Origin: Pseudomonadota bacterium
GTDB taxonomy: Bacteria; Pseudomonadota; Gammaproteobacteria; Pseudomonadales; Moraxellaceae
DNA length: 64,000 bases
Assembly: GCA_023393635.1 (NCBI GenBank)
Contig: JAEWKT010000011.1
Location: 27,509 to 91,508, forward strand
Direction of reading: 5' to 3'
This document shows positions 9,065 to 19,600 of this stretch, one piece after another. Below the pieces are notes generated by a model. The model worked only from the letters and a program-made list of their open reading frames with translations, ran no database searches and was not told where the DNA came from. Position numbers and translations under genes: made by a program. The first letter of the stretch is position 1, and each line of letters begins with the position of its first letter.

Positions 9065-9099
9065 TTCATCTACAAATGGATTAGATGACTTGAAAGAAT

Positions 9100-9132
9100 A
9101 AAGCCTGTGGGCAAATGCTCGCAGGCTTTTGC
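9100..9132 (+). terminator. Rho-independent terminator after the SDR gene
   Basis: Arms AAAGCCTG (9100-9107) and CAGGCTTT (9122-9129), with a 14-base loop, are followed by a short T-run. Confidence 0.75.
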
Positions 9133-9164
9133 TATTTTATCTGCGATGAGCTACCAATTTAACC

Positions 9165-9887
9165 ATGAACTTACTATTGCTGGATCCAAGCCAGATTGTT
9201 TCCAATCAGACAGATAGTCCCTATGCCAGCATTACTGACTTGCGGCGATTGGCGCACATTCAGCAGCATTTAAAGCTACAAGTGGGTGATTGTATTAAAA
9301 TTGGCCAAAAAAATGGCCTAAAAGGGACGGCTACTGTTAAAGCAATTGATGAACAACAAATTATTTTAGAACAATTGAAGCTGGATCAGCCACCACCTGC
9401 CAAATTACCGCTCATATTAATTGTGGCTTTACCACGACCTAAAGTATTGCGGCGCTTAGTGATGGACGCGGTTACTTTAGGGGTGGAGCAACTTATTTTA
9501 ATACATAGTTATCGGGTAGAAAAAAGCTATTGGCAAACACCATTTTTGCAGCAACTGGACAGTTATATTGAGCTGGGTTTAGAGCAAGCTGGAGATACGA
9601 CCTGGCCGCAAGTACAGTGTTTTAAACGCTTTCGACCATTTGTTGAAGATGTTCTGCCTGCGTTAATACAGGGTAAAGCTGCCTTTGTGGCACATCCTTA
9701 TGCTGATCAACCCATGCCAAGTGCAATCAACCAGCCAGCAGTATTAGTCATTGGCCCAGAAGGTGGCTTTATTCCGTTTGAAATTGATTTGCTGGCGCAA
9801 AATGGTGTCCAAGCGGCCAGTCTGGGTGGCCGAATTTTGCGCACTGAAACGGCCATTTTTACCTTAATTGGCCGGCTATTTGTTTAA
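9165..9887 (+). CDS. rsmE: 16S rRNA (uracil(1498)-N3)-methyltransferase
   Basis: This 240-residue SPOUT-class enzyme methylates U1498 of 16S rRNA using S-adenosylmethionine. An N-terminal PUA-like domain (LRRLAHIQQHLKLQVGDCIKIG, ~25-48) precedes the trefoil-knot domain. The signature motif is VIGPEGGFIPFEID (~195-208), followed by SLGGRILRTETAI (~219-231). The length is normal. Its stop overlaps the stop of the convergent mscS-type gene by four bases. Confidence 0.95.
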   Translation: MNLLLLDPSQIVSNQTDSPYASITDLRRLAHIQQHLKLQVGDCIKIGQKNGLKGTATVKAIDEQQIILEQLKLDQPPPAKLPLILIVALPRPKVLRRLVMDAVTLGVEQLILIHSYRVEKSYWQTPFLQQLDSYIELGLEQAGDTTWPQVQCFKRFRPFVEDVLPALIQGKAAFVAHPYADQPMPSAINQPAVLVIGPEGGFIPFEIDLLAQNGVQAASLGGRILRTETAIFTLIGRLFV

Positions 9888-10897
9888 AAATCACTTTTTT
9901 GCGCAGGTGGGTCATTGGGGTTAGAAAGCGTTGCCTGTTGATCCACCATTAACTTCTGGATTGGATAAGCAATTTGAATGCCTTTATGTGCAAATGCTTC
10001 CCGAACACGAACCTGTACTTCATCTAGTGACGCGCCAATGCCCACATCCTTAACATCTACCCACCAGCTCACATTTAGAACAATAGAAAAATCCCCTAGG
10101 GTCTTCACCTGTACCGACGGTGCTGGCTGGCTTTGAATGGTCTGGATACGGTCAATCACAGCCAGCACTGTTTGCTTGGCCTCTTCAATATTCTCCTGAT
10201 AGCTGATGCCCACTTCAAACACACACTGTCGTTTTAAAAATGCGGTATTTACAGTCACTGGGTTGGTAAACAGATTAGCATTGGGAATGACAATACGGCG
10301 ACCATCACCCGTGCGTATATACGTGGCGCGGATTTGAATATCTTCCACCGTGCCAACAAAGGTGCCAGATACAATTTCATCCCCAATGCGAAACGGCTCG
10401 CCTAGCAAAATCAGGATACCCGACAACATGTTCTGAAAAATGTCTTTAAACGCAAAACCAATGGCCACCGAGCCAATGCCTAAACCACTAATCAGCTGCG
10501 CTGGGGTAAAGCCTGGAATTGCAATCACCAGGGCAATCATAAAGCCAATAAACACAATAAACGTGCTACCAATTCGGTTAAGTACCAGTATCAGGTTATG
10601 TTTGCGTTTGGCCCGACGATTTAAAATTTTAAGCACGAAAAATTTAAAAACTTTGGAAAGCAGCCAAAAAATCATAAATACCGTCAAGGCAATAATTAGA
10701 TAAGGCACTCGATCCCAGAAATGCTGCACCATTTCATTCACTGTGGTGTAGACATCTTTGTATTCCGAGGCTTTTTCAATCACTTTATGTGAGGTGGCCT
10801 GCCCTGCTTTTTGCACAATAATGGCAGTCGCCTGGGTAGCTTCACTCAAGGCATCGGCAGTATTTTCACTTGCTTCACGAATGGTCTGTTCGGCCAT
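9884..10897 (-). CDS. MscS-family mechanosensitive ion channel
   Basis: About 337 residues from ATG 10897; an in-frame TTG at 10921 would add eight. The channel opens under membrane tension to release solutes on osmotic downshock. After a ~55-residue N-terminal stretch there are three membrane helices (~52-70, ~100-122, ~130-160). The pore helix is GLGIGSVAIGFAFKDIFQN, typical of MscS TM3. The beta domain follows (VGTVEDIQIRATYIRTGDGR), then a C-terminal alpha/beta domain and a polar tail. It is larger than E. coli MscS (286 residues), with an extended N terminus. Confidence 0.93.
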   Translation of the reverse strand: MAEQTIREASENTADALSEATQATAIIVQKAGQATSHKVIEKASEYKDVYTTVNEMVQHFWDRVPYLIIALTVFMIFWLLSKVFKFFVLKILNRRAKRKHNLILVLNRIGSTFIVFIGFMIALVIAIPGFTPAQLISGLGIGSVAIGFAFKDIFQNMLSGILILLGEPFRIGDEIVSGTFVGTVEDIQIRATYIRTGDGRRIVIPNANLFTNPVTVNTAFLKRQCVFEVGISYQENIEEAKQTVLAVIDRIQTIQSQPAPSVQVKTLGDFSIVLNVSWWVDVKDVGIGASLDEVQVRVREAFAHKGIQIAYPIQKLMVDQQATLSNPNDPPAQKSDF

Positions 10898-11148
10898 GAC
10901 GCATTTATCCACGCGGTTCAAATAAGCCAGTATTCTGCCTCATCTGGTCAATTTTTTTCATAATATTGAGTTGTTATTTGGGTAGTTTATTGAAAAAGAA
11001 CGGCAATCTACTACTTTGGGCGAATAGTAACTGTAGCTAAAAATTATATATTAAACCAGTGAGTAGTAAGTTTAATTAAAGAATGCCAATGATGGCGACC
11101 TTTAGCACATTGGTACGACAAAAAATTTTTAGCACAGGATCGTGAAGA

Positions 11149-12564
11149 ATGAAACCACACCATCAGTATCAACGCCATGCCCTTGGCAAAACTATATCAA
11201 CGCTCATGTTGGCAGGCTTATGTAGTACCAGTTATGCTGCCAGTGAGCAAGCAGAAATAGATGCCTTGCGTCAGGAGGTGGGCGAACTTAAAAAAATGGT
11301 GCAGGCACTTACTGCCCAGCCAGTTGGCAATCATTCTTTGACCAGTAATACATCCGCTGCCAGCACTAAAGTGTATACACAAGATACTCTGCAATCCACT
11401 GCGGTAAATCCTGCCAGTGCCAGCCTTGCCCCTGCCCAAACCGCGCAGGCAGGCCAGCCAATGCCAACCGTGGCAAAAACACCAGACGGCTGGGTGACCT
11501 TGCCTGATGGAAAAACGGCTGCCAAGGTTTATGGCTTTATTCGTGCTGATATGCTGCATGATTTTAAGGGTCAGCCAACGGGCAAGTTTAGTAACTTACA
11601 CACCCAACCGCTTGATTCCACCGATCCAGTAGAAAATAAAACGGCCTTTACCGCAGCGGTCACCCGTGTGGGTGTTGATTTTAAAACCCCAACGGCCATT
11701 GGTGATGTGGGTGGTAAAATTGAAGGAGATTTTTGGGGCAATGGCGGCACAGGCGCAGCCACATTCCGTATTCGCCATGCTTATTTAACCACAGGCAACT
11801 GGCTATTTGGTCAAACCTGGTCACCGTTTGCTGGGCAGGAATATGCCGCAGAAACGGTTGATTTTAATGGGGTGAGTGGTTCATCCATTCGCAGGGCTAC
11901 CCAGATTCGCTATACCCATCCAATAGATGCTGCCACGTCGCTGACCGTTGCAGGTGAAGAAGACAGCAGCGCGGATTCCCGTTTTCCTGCATTGACGGCA
12001 CGGCTAGAGCACAAGCTGGCTGATAATCAGGGGGCAGTGGCGTTGCGCGGCATGTTGCATGAAAAACGCGGTATTGCGACCATTACTGAAGATGGCAAAA
12101 CACGCAATACTGGGCGTGAAAAAGAAAAAACAGGCTACGGTGCCGCCATTGGTGCGTGGTATCAACTTAGTCCAGCCGATAAGCTCACGGGTCAGTTTTT
12201 TCATGTCAAAGGCGATGGCAGCTTTAACTACGGCACAGGCAGTGGTTTTTCAGTCAATGCAGACACAGGTAACGTCTATTTTGATGAATACAACAGTGCG
12301 CAGCTTGGCTTAACGCACAGCTTTAACCCTAAAATGCGCAGTACCGTGGCTTTAAGCTGGGTAGACTTTAAAGACAGCAGCCAGTTTGCGACCGCTAATC
12401 CTGCGGCTAACAAACAGCTGAAACAGGCCTCGTTAAACCTGTTTTATAAGCCTGCATCCAGTGTTGATCTGGGCGGTGAATACACATATGGCAACCGTGA
12501 GGTGTTTAACGGTGATGAAGGCAAGCAATCGCATGTCAACCTGATGGCACGTTATAGCTTTTAA
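11149..12564 (+). CDS. DcaP-like outer-membrane porin
   Basis: This 471-residue protein has a long signal peptide (residues 1-~31, TLMLAGLCSTSYAA). A short coiled-coil segment (EIDALRQEVGELKKMVQAL, ~34-53) and a Ser/Thr/Pro-rich linker follow. The beta-barrel begins AKVYGFIRADMLHDF and ends in a C-terminal Phe (NLMARYSF), the Bam recognition signature. This coiled-coil plus barrel layout matches the trimeric DcaP family of Acinetobacter, which takes up small carboxylates. It lies upstream of the acetate genes, so carboxylate uptake is a reasonable but unproven role. It is closed by the terminator at 12599. Confidence 0.9.
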   Translation: MKPHHQYQRHALGKTISTLMLAGLCSTSYAASEQAEIDALRQEVGELKKMVQALTAQPVGNHSLTSNTSAASTKVYTQDTLQSTAVNPASASLAPAQTAQAGQPMPTVAKTPDGWVTLPDGKTAAKVYGFIRADMLHDFKGQPTGKFSNLHTQPLDSTDPVENKTAFTAAVTRVGVDFKTPTAIGDVGGKIEGDFWGNGGTGAATFRIRHAYLTTGNWLFGQTWSPFAGQEYAAETVDFNGVSGSSIRRATQIRYTHPIDAATSLTVAGEEDSSADSRFPALTARLEHKLADNQGAVALRGMLHEKRGIATITEDGKTRNTGREKEKTGYGAAIGAWYQLSPADKLTGQFFHVKGDGSFNYGTGSGFSVNADTGNVYFDEYNSAQLGLTHSFNPKMRSTVALSWVDFKDSSQFATANPAANKQLKQASLNLFYKPASSVDLGGEYTYGNREVFNGDEGKQSHVNLMARYSF

Positions 12565-12598
12565 GGATCAGCCTGGGTATTCATTGTCTGATTATATT

Positions 12599-12627
12599 AA
12601 CCGTAACCCTGCGTTACGGTTTTTTAT
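12599..12627 (+). terminator. Terminator after the DcaP-like porin
   Basis: Perfect arms AACCGTAAC (12599-12607) and GTTACGGTT (12613-12621) with a five-base loop are followed by TTTTTATT. Confidence 0.88.
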
Positions 12628-12868
12628 TGGGTCTATTTATTCTATGCTTATTCAGCAGCCGTGCTTTTACAAAAAGTATGCATAGCCTGGTTTAATTTGG
12701 TCTAATTTGATATGGACGGTTATGGTTTGGGCTCCATAAACTGATGTCTGCCCTAATACCAAAGCATGATTGCCATGTCACGCATCAGATTGTAATACTC
12801 AATACAACTAAAATCTGACAGTGAATGGTCGATTTAAACTCGTAAGAGAAATTTGCAAGGAAGTTATC
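12628..12868 (+). promoter_or_regulatory. Upstream region of acs with helically phased repeats
   Basis: No gene is seen here. GGTTTAATTT (12689-12698) is followed directly by GGTCTAATTT (12699-12708), a repeat with a 10-base period. An ACCAAAG word lies at 12758-12764 and recurs upstream of the crbS/actP genes. These are candidate sites for the neighbouring response regulator. No consensus promoter stands out. Confidence 0.35.
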
Positions 12869-14818
12869 ATGTCACAATCACTTTATCCCGTTCCAGAACA
12901 CTTTTTAAAAACAGCGCGCACCACTGCCGAGCAGTATGAGGAAAAATATGCGGCGTCCATACAAAATAATGAGCAATTTTGGCAGCAACAAGCGCAAATT
13001 CTAGACTGGATCAAACCATTTTCTAAAGTCCGTGATGTGTCACTCAATAAGCAAGACCTGCATATCGAATGGTTTGGCGATGGCCAGTTAAATGTATCAG
13101 CCAATTGTTTAGATCGTCATTTAAAAACTCATCCCGATAAGCCTGCCATTATCTGGGAAGGCGATCATCCCCACCGCCACAAGATTATTTCATTCCGCGA
13201 GTTGCATGATGAAGTCTGCCGTTTTGCCAATGTGCTTAAAAAGCGTGGGGTAAAAAAAGGCGATCGGGTGACCCTATACATGCCCATGATTCCAGAAGCG
13301 GCCATTGCCATGTTGGCCTGTACCCGTATTGGTGCGGTGCATTGCGTGGTATTTGGTGGATTTTCACCAGACTCCCTGGCCAGCCGCATTGAAGACAGTC
13401 AGTCACAAGTGGTGATTACCGCCAATGAAGGCTTACGCGGTGGTAAAACAATTCCATTGAAAGTAAACGTCGATGCTGCCTTGAAAATGGAAGGCACAGA
13501 AGGTGTGCATAGCGTGATTACGGTATATCACACCGATCATCCCACGCCCATGCAAGCCGAGCGTGATTTTTGGTATCACGAGTTGATTGCAGAAGTGAAT
13601 GAGCATTGCGATCCTGAGCCAATGGAGGCCGAAGCACCGCTATTTATTTTATATACCTCGGGTTCCACAGGTAAACCAAAAGGCGTGTTGCATACCACAG
13701 GCGGCTATCTGGTTTATGCGGCAACAACGTTTAAAGAAATCTTTGATTTGCGTGAAGATGATGTGTATTGGTGTACTGCCGATGTGGGCTGGATTACAGG
13801 CCACAGCTACTTGTTATATGGGCCATTGGCCAACGGTACCACCACCTTGATGTTTGAAGGCGTACCGCAATATCCAACATGGGCGCGCATTGGTCATATT
13901 ATTGATAAGCACGATGTCACCATCTTATATACTGCACCTACCGCCATTCGCTCCATGATGCGTGAAGGTGATGAGTTTGTGCGTGAAAGTGACCGTAGCA
14001 GCTTGCGCTTACTGGGTTCGGTGGGTGAGCCAATTAATCCTGAAGCCTGGTCGTGGTATTACAATGTGGTGGGTGAAGGCCGTTGCCCGATTGTCGATAC
14101 CTGGTGGCAAACTGAAACAGGTGGTATTTTAATTTCACCCATTCCAGGAGCTACCGATTTAAAACCAGGCTCTGCCACCAAGCCATTTTATGGGGTACAA
14201 CCTGCCATTGTAGATGCGGAAGGCAATATTTTAGACGGGGCGTGCGAAGGCAATTTAGTGATGCTCAATTCCTGGCCAGGACAAATGCGTACCATTTATG
14301 GTGACCATCAGCGTTTTATTGAAACCTATTTTTCTACCTATGAAGGCATGTACTTTACAGGTGACGGCGCGCGCCGCGATGCCGATGGCTATTACTGGAT
14401 TACGGGTCGTGTCGATGACGTGCTGAATGTGTCAGGTCATCGCCTGGGCACGGCTGAAGTAGAAAGTGCGCTGGTTGCACATGCTGCGGTGGCAGAGTCT
14501 GCGGTAGTGGGCATGCCGCATGATATTAAAGGGCAGGGTATTTGTGCCTATGTGACCTTGCAAGCCGATGTTGAGCCGTCTGAAGCATTGCGTAAGGAGC
14601 TGCGTGACTGGGTGCGCCAGGAAATTGGCCCGATTGCCGCGCCAGATGCCATTCATTGGGCACCTGCATTACCCAAAACCCGTTCTGGTAAAATCATGCG
14701 GCGTATTTTACGCAAAATTGCCGCGAATGAACTGGACACGCTAGGCGACACCTCAACTCTGGCTGATCCAGAAGTGGTTAACCAGCTTATTGATACCGTT
14801 CATGCAGTGCATGCTTAA
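12869..14818 (+). CDS. acs: Acetyl-CoA synthetase
   Basis: This AMP-forming ligase converts acetate, ATP and CoA to acetyl-CoA. From ATG 12869, behind AAGGAAG, it has about 649 residues, close to the 652 of E. coli. An upstream in-frame start at 12821 would add 16 residues with no homology. Motifs include the P-loop-like YTSGSTGKPKG (~265), WWQTETGG (~413), and the C-terminal PKTRSGKIMRR (~610), whose Lys is the usual acetylation-controlled catalytic residue. The crbR/erdR-type regulator lies just downstream, while the kinase and actP follow within 8 kb. Confidence 0.97.
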   Translation: MSQSLYPVPEHFLKTARTTAEQYEEKYAASIQNNEQFWQQQAQILDWIKPFSKVRDVSLNKQDLHIEWFGDGQLNVSANCLDRHLKTHPDKPAIIWEGDHPHRHKIISFRELHDEVCRFANVLKKRGVKKGDRVTLYMPMIPEAAIAMLACTRIGAVHCVVFGGFSPDSLASRIEDSQSQVVITANEGLRGGKTIPLKVNVDAALKMEGTEGVHSVITVYHTDHPTPMQAERDFWYHELIAEVNEHCDPEPMEAEAPLFILYTSGSTGKPKGVLHTTGGYLVYAATTFKEIFDLREDDVYWCTADVGWITGHSYLLYGPLANGTTTLMFEGVPQYPTWARIGHIIDKHDVTILYTAPTAIRSMMREGDEFVRESDRSSLRLLGSVGEPINPEAWSWYYNVVGEGRCPIVDTWWQTETGGILISPIPGATDLKPGSATKPFYGVQPAIVDAEGNILDGACEGNLVMLNSWPGQMRTIYGDHQRFIETYFSTYEGMYFTGDGARRDADGYYWITGRVDDVLNVSGHRLGTAEVESALVAHAAVAESAVVGMPHDIKGQGICAYVTLQADVEPSEALRKELRDWVRQEIGPIAAPDAIHWAPALPKTRSGKIMRRILRKIAANELDTLGDTSTLADPEVVNQLIDTVHAVHA

Positions 14819-14841
14819 AGACGTTTAGGCAACACCAATCT

Positions 14842-14876
14842 CGCTTTGCGGTACAACTGTGCCGCAGGCGTTTTTT
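14842..14876 (+). terminator. Terminator after acs
   Basis: A GC-rich hairpin (TGCGGTAC at 14847-14854 with GTGCCGCA at 14859-14866, extended by outer CGC/GCG) is followed by six T residues. Confidence 0.88.
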
Positions 14877-14955
14877 AGTTGTTAAAAACCAACATGATGT
14901 CAGTGGCTTGATGGGATAAAATGTGCCATAAGGGAGTGATACATCGAGTGAAGAC

Positions 14956-15603
14956 ATGAATATACTAATAGTTGATGACCACCCATTATTTCGCCATGCC
15001 TTAATTCAAGCGGTGCGTTATAGTCTGCCACAAGCCAATATTGCTGAAACTGCCACTGTGGCTGAGTTTTATGCGCGCCTTGAATTAGGCCCTGAGCCAG
15101 ATTTAGTGCTATTAGATTTGCATTTGCCAGGCGCATCAGGCTTTTCGGCCTTGGTGCATGTGCGGGCGCAATATCCTGCTATTCCCATTGTGGTGGTGTC
15201 TGCGCATGAAGAAGCCTCGGTGATTCAGCGATCACTGGCGCATGGTGCCGTGGCCTATATTCCAAAATCTGCACCGCCTGCGCATATTGGTGAGGCTTTG
15301 CATGCGGTATTGGCAGGCGATAGCTGGGCACCGCCTAACTTGCAGTTAAGCACACATGACCCCCGCGCCCATGATGAAGCAGATTTTGCCGAACGCATTA
15401 AAACCCTCACCCCGCAGCAATTTAGAGTGCTGATGATGGTGGCAGAAGGCTTATTAAATAAACAGATTGCTTATACCTTAGATGTTTCAGAAGCCACCAT
15501 TAAGGCGCATGTGACGGCTATTTTTAGAAAACTGGGCGTACAAAATCGCACGCAGGCAGTACTGGCTATTGGCACACTCAACATTGAAGAGCCACGCATG
15601 TAA
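14956..15603 (+). CDS. NarL/FixJ-type response regulator, CrbR/ErdR-like
   Basis: This 215-residue protein has an N-terminal receiver domain (~1-120) with the acidic pocket IVDDHP and phospho-acceptor Asp in LVLLDLHLPG (~54). A conserved Lys lies in IPKSAPP (~108), and a C-terminal LuxR helix-turn-helix occurs at ~150-205 (LTPQQFRVLMMVAEGLLNKQIA). Its position just after acs, with a PutP-type hybrid kinase and actP nearby, matches the CrbS/CrbR (MxtR/ErdR) acetate-switch system known in Vibrio and Pseudomonas. The assignment depends on context plus domain type. Confidence 0.88.
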   Translation: MNILIVDDHPLFRHALIQAVRYSLPQANIAETATVAEFYARLELGPEPDLVLLDLHLPGASGFSALVHVRAQYPAIPIVVVSAHEEASVIQRSLAHGAVAYIPKSAPPAHIGEALHAVLAGDSWAPPNLQLSTHDPRAHDEADFAERIKTLTPQQFRVLMMVAEGLLNKQIAYTLDVSEATIKAHVTAIFRKLGVQNRTQAVLAIGTLNIEEPRM

Positions 15604-15630
15604 GTTTTGATTTTCTGTAAGACAAGTATT

Positions 15631-15660
15631 AAACAGCCATCAATTTTGATGGCTGTTTTG
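15631..15660. terminator. Bidirectional terminator between convergent genes
   Basis: AAACAGCCATC (15631-15641) pairs perfectly with GATGGCTGTTT (15648-15658). A and T runs on either side suit both the regulator gene and the convergent unknown gene. Confidence 0.85.
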
Positions 15661-15688
15661 TGTTCAGGTGACTTAATTCCTGTGTAAT

Positions 15689-16489
15689 CTAGTGATGACG
15701 CTGCACCACATGACGTTGCGATTTGGGCGCATCGGTAAATAACGGGTTTAAGGATTCCATTAAATCATCAACCTGCGCCTGGCATACCAATCCCTGATGA
15801 ATGAAATGCTGGCAGACGTTATCATCGCTTAGTGCCAAAAACACAGGGTCATATACGCCTAAACTGACAAACAGCTCAGCGGTGGCCAAATTATTAAATC
15901 GGTCGAGCAATACCCGATCCTGATAAAACAAAATTAAAGGCTCATCAGCTTGCATGGGATCAACATTTAATTGCGCGGCAAGCTCATACGGGTTTGCTTG
16001 CAGCCACAATAAATCAGCCAGTTCATTAAAGTAGCTGAGGTCAATAGAGTCTTCACCTGTTTTCACCTTACCGAGCCATGCCTTAAACGCCAGTATCGGG
16101 GCACCACGCAAGGTCATGCTCCAGATGGTATGGCGCACGTCCTCAGCTAAGCCAGCAGACAAATGAACCAAATGCTCAACCAGTCGTGGCTCCAGGGCAC
16201 GCAATTTATCAAATAAGCCTAGGCCTTGCGGCTTTTTTTCATCAGGGGCAAACACATCAATATTCAGGCGTTGCAGTGTGGTTAAAGCCAGCGGCACTGT
16301 GGCTTCATAGATGGTTTGCAGTGCTTGCACATGCTGGGGCAGGAGCTGGTTTTGGCTTAATAAAGTTTGCCAGTCAATACTGGGCAAAAAATGGTTGGCG
16401 CTATATTGGCGATGAAAGTGACGATGAAACTTTTGAGTTAAATCGGATTCCGAGTTAGTGCTTAAGGTATTCATAACTTTTTCATCCAT
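15689..16489 (-). CDS. Unknown conserved-looking protein beside the acetate-switch kinase
   Basis: This soluble, mainly helical protein has 266 residues (261 if the second ATG at 16474 is used). I do not recognise it. It has no signal peptide and no membrane segment. Leu/Gln-rich helices predominate (LPQHVQALQTIYEATVPLAL; ELADLLWLQANPYELAAQL), and the C terminus is His-rich (RHVVQRHH). It is encoded downstream of the CrbS-like kinase on the same strand, 205 bases away, and its 3' end faces the response regulator. An accessory role in the acetate system is possible but rests only on position. Confidence 0.75.
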   Translation of the reverse strand: MDEKVMNTLSTNSESDLTQKFHRHFHRQYSANHFLPSIDWQTLLSQNQLLPQHVQALQTIYEATVPLALTTLQRLNIDVFAPDEKKPQGLGLFDKLRALEPRLVEHLVHLSAGLAEDVRHTIWSMTLRGAPILAFKAWLGKVKTGEDSIDLSYFNELADLLWLQANPYELAAQLNVDPMQADEPLILFYQDRVLLDRFNNLATAELFVSLGVYDPVFLALSDDNVCQHFIHQGLVCQAQVDDLMESLNPLFTDAPKSQRHVVQRHH

Positions 16490-16694
16490 GCAAACAAAAC
16501 GATTTGCAGCAACGCTTTTGCCCTGATCAAGGCACAGGCTACTGCAAGACCGTTAATTTTATAGTTGAGGGAGAATTAGTTCTGTAGTGGACTTAAGTCT
16601 AGGCCAAATGAGAAAACTGTTTAACTGGATAAAAAACATCCTATTAGACAGCATTGTAAGCAAAGGTACATGTATTGAAATTGTAGCTTTGGCT

Positions 16695-19600
16695 TTAACT
16701 GCTAACACCCGCCAAAAATGCCCGCAGTGCCGCAGGTTTTAATGGTTTTTTGAGCAGCACAATGCCTAATTCTTTGACGCGTAGCGGCAAATCAGGGTCA
16801 CTATCCGCGGTAATCAGCGCAGCAGGAATGGCTTGGGTATTATAATGAATTAAAAATTCCAGACCCTCAATATCGGCTTCCAGATGCTGATCAACCAACA
16901 AGACCTGAATGGATTGCTGTGCCAAAATTTCTTTTGCTTGCGCTGGCGTTTGCGCTAAAAATAGGACGCAGCCCCATTTACTCAGCAAAACTTGCATGCC
17001 CTGCAAAATAGTAGGGTCATTGTCCACACACAATACGTTAAGGCCATTTAAAGTATTATTGGCCATCTGTATGGGTATTGACGGTGCACGTTGGGCAGCA
17101 ACCATAGGTAGCGCCAGCATAAAACAGGCACCTTTACCCACGGTGGAATGAAAGATAATCTGGTGATTTAACCGTTTGGCCATGCGATCGACAATGGCAA
17201 GCCCAAGCCCAATGCCTTGTTCCCCCCAGGGAGAGGCATGACCACCGCGCTGAAATTCATTAAATAACTGCATTTGTTGTTCAGGGGCAATGCCAGGCCC
17301 TGTATCCCAAACTCCCAGATACAAGTGGTTAGGGTTTTTATTGCTATGCCGCACGCCCACCACCACGCGCCCATGCGCTGTATAACGCAAGGCGTTACTG
17401 ACCAGATTTTGCAACATACGGCGTAACCATTGTGCATCAGTTTTGACCCAGTGTTTGGTTTGGTGCACGTGCAGTTTAAGTTGCCGTTGTTCGGCCACAC
17501 CCTGAAACTGCACTTGCAAATCATGCAGTAAATCCGCCAGCGCAAATTCACTGATATTAGGCTGAATGCCATTGCCATCCAGCCGTGCAATATCCAGCAA
17601 GGCAGATAATATACTTTCGGCACCATGTAAGGCGCGGTCTAATTGTTGTAGGGTTTGCTGCTCAGGCTCAGGCAGCTCGGCCTGCTCTAATGCTGCAGCA
17701 AATAAACGCGCCGCATGCATGGGCTGTAATAAGTCATGGCTGGCTGCGGCCACAAAACGGCTTTTAGACATATTGGCCAGATCCGCTTGTTGCCGTGCTT
17801 GCTGTTGCTCATGCAGCGCAGTTTCGAGCTGTTGGGTACGATCATGCACCCGTGCTTCAAGCTGTGCTTCGGTATGCCTAAATACGGTAATATCAGCATA
17901 AGTGGTGACAAAACCACCGCCTGCAATGGGGTAACCGCGCATTTCAATAATACGTCCATCAGCGCGCTGGCGTTCAAATTCATGGGCACTGCCTGCCTGC
18001 ATCCACATAATTCGCTTGGCAATATGTTGTGCCACATCACCTGCGCCACATTCTCCACGTTCGGCGTTATAGCGAATTAAATTGGCTACAGGACAGCCGA
18101 CATACACAAAGTCAGGTGGATAATCAAATAACTCGATATAGCGACTATTCCATGCCACCAGACACATATCAGCATCGACCACACTGACTGCCTGGGTCAT
18201 GTGGTTCATCATGGTAATGAGTAAACTCTGGTTAAAACGCTGCCATTGCGAGGCCTGATCTAAAATATTGACCACCTGCCCAATGGCTAAACCATTGTCA
18301 ACTAAAGCCGTGGTGAGCAGAGTACGTGCGGAGGCGGCCCCCACTGCTTGTGCTAAATACTGCTCGGTAAAACGCCACCAGCGATGATCCGCCAGCATGT
18401 TTTTATCAAAAGGTATTTGTTGCTCATGCGCAAATTGCTCAAAAATCTGTTCGGTTTTTTGTGGCCCATTAATGCGCGTGGTGAGGGCAATTAAATCACC
18501 AATATTTAAGCGCGTTTGCTGCTCGCCTAAATCAAAATTAACCAGCATATGATGGTGCTGTGAGGCGTCCTTTGCTTGCACCTCAGCTAATGGTGCTGTA
18601 TTACTGCGGGTTGAATTGCTTGGATTGGCACGATTGCCTGAGCTGGTATTGATGATATGGCTACTGGCATGAATAGGCGTAACATGATTTGCCGCATGGT
18701 GTGTCGCATGAGTTGTTACATGGTCACTAGGATATGGATTAAACTGAAAAAAGCTTTCCGTCTGGATTTGTTCAGCAATGCTTAAAGGCTTATATTTTGA
18801 CACCCCAATAAATAACAATAAATTAAGCCCAAGTGACCACATCACCCCATGCGTTAAGGGTGCCATTGCGGCAAAGCCAAATAAGGCTTCAGGTTTTAAC
18901 CAGTGTTGTTGCCACGGGCCATATTGTAATAATTGCCCAGCCCAGTCTTGCTGCATGGGCGGCATATTATGCAAAATGGCAGGCCAGAGCAGGGTATATG
19001 CCCACAGTACAAAGCCTGCAAACAAACCTGCCAATACCCCTTGCCTGCTGCCCCCACGCCAGTAAATACCCCCAATAATAGCAGGGGCAAATTGAATCAC
19101 CGCACTAAAGGCCAATAAGCCAAATGCTGACAACTGATTAATATCGGATAATAAACGATACACCATAAAGCCCAGCAGCATGACCAGGCCAATGCAAATC
19201 CGCCGAATAATTTTAAGCCAGTAGGCTAAACGCTGATCCTGTTTACGCAGCAGGTTAAAACGCCATAAGATAGGCAAAATCAAATCATTGCTGAGCATAA
19301 TAGAGAGGGAAAGCGTTGCCACTAATAACATGCCTGTTGCCGCAGAAAATCCACCTAAAAAGGCCAGCAGTGCAAGCCATGGCTGATCATGTAACATTGG
19401 CAGCATCAGCACCGCAAGGTCAGGCACAGGCAGCGCGCTTGGCGGCATATGCAGTGCCCAGCTGGCTATTGGAATAATAGCCAATATCATCAGGAGCAAA
19501 TAAATAGAAAACCAGAAGCGTGCGCCTTTAATATGACGCTGGTCTTTTAGCTCTACGATTGCCACATGGAACTGCCTGGGCAAGCAGATAATGGCAGCCG

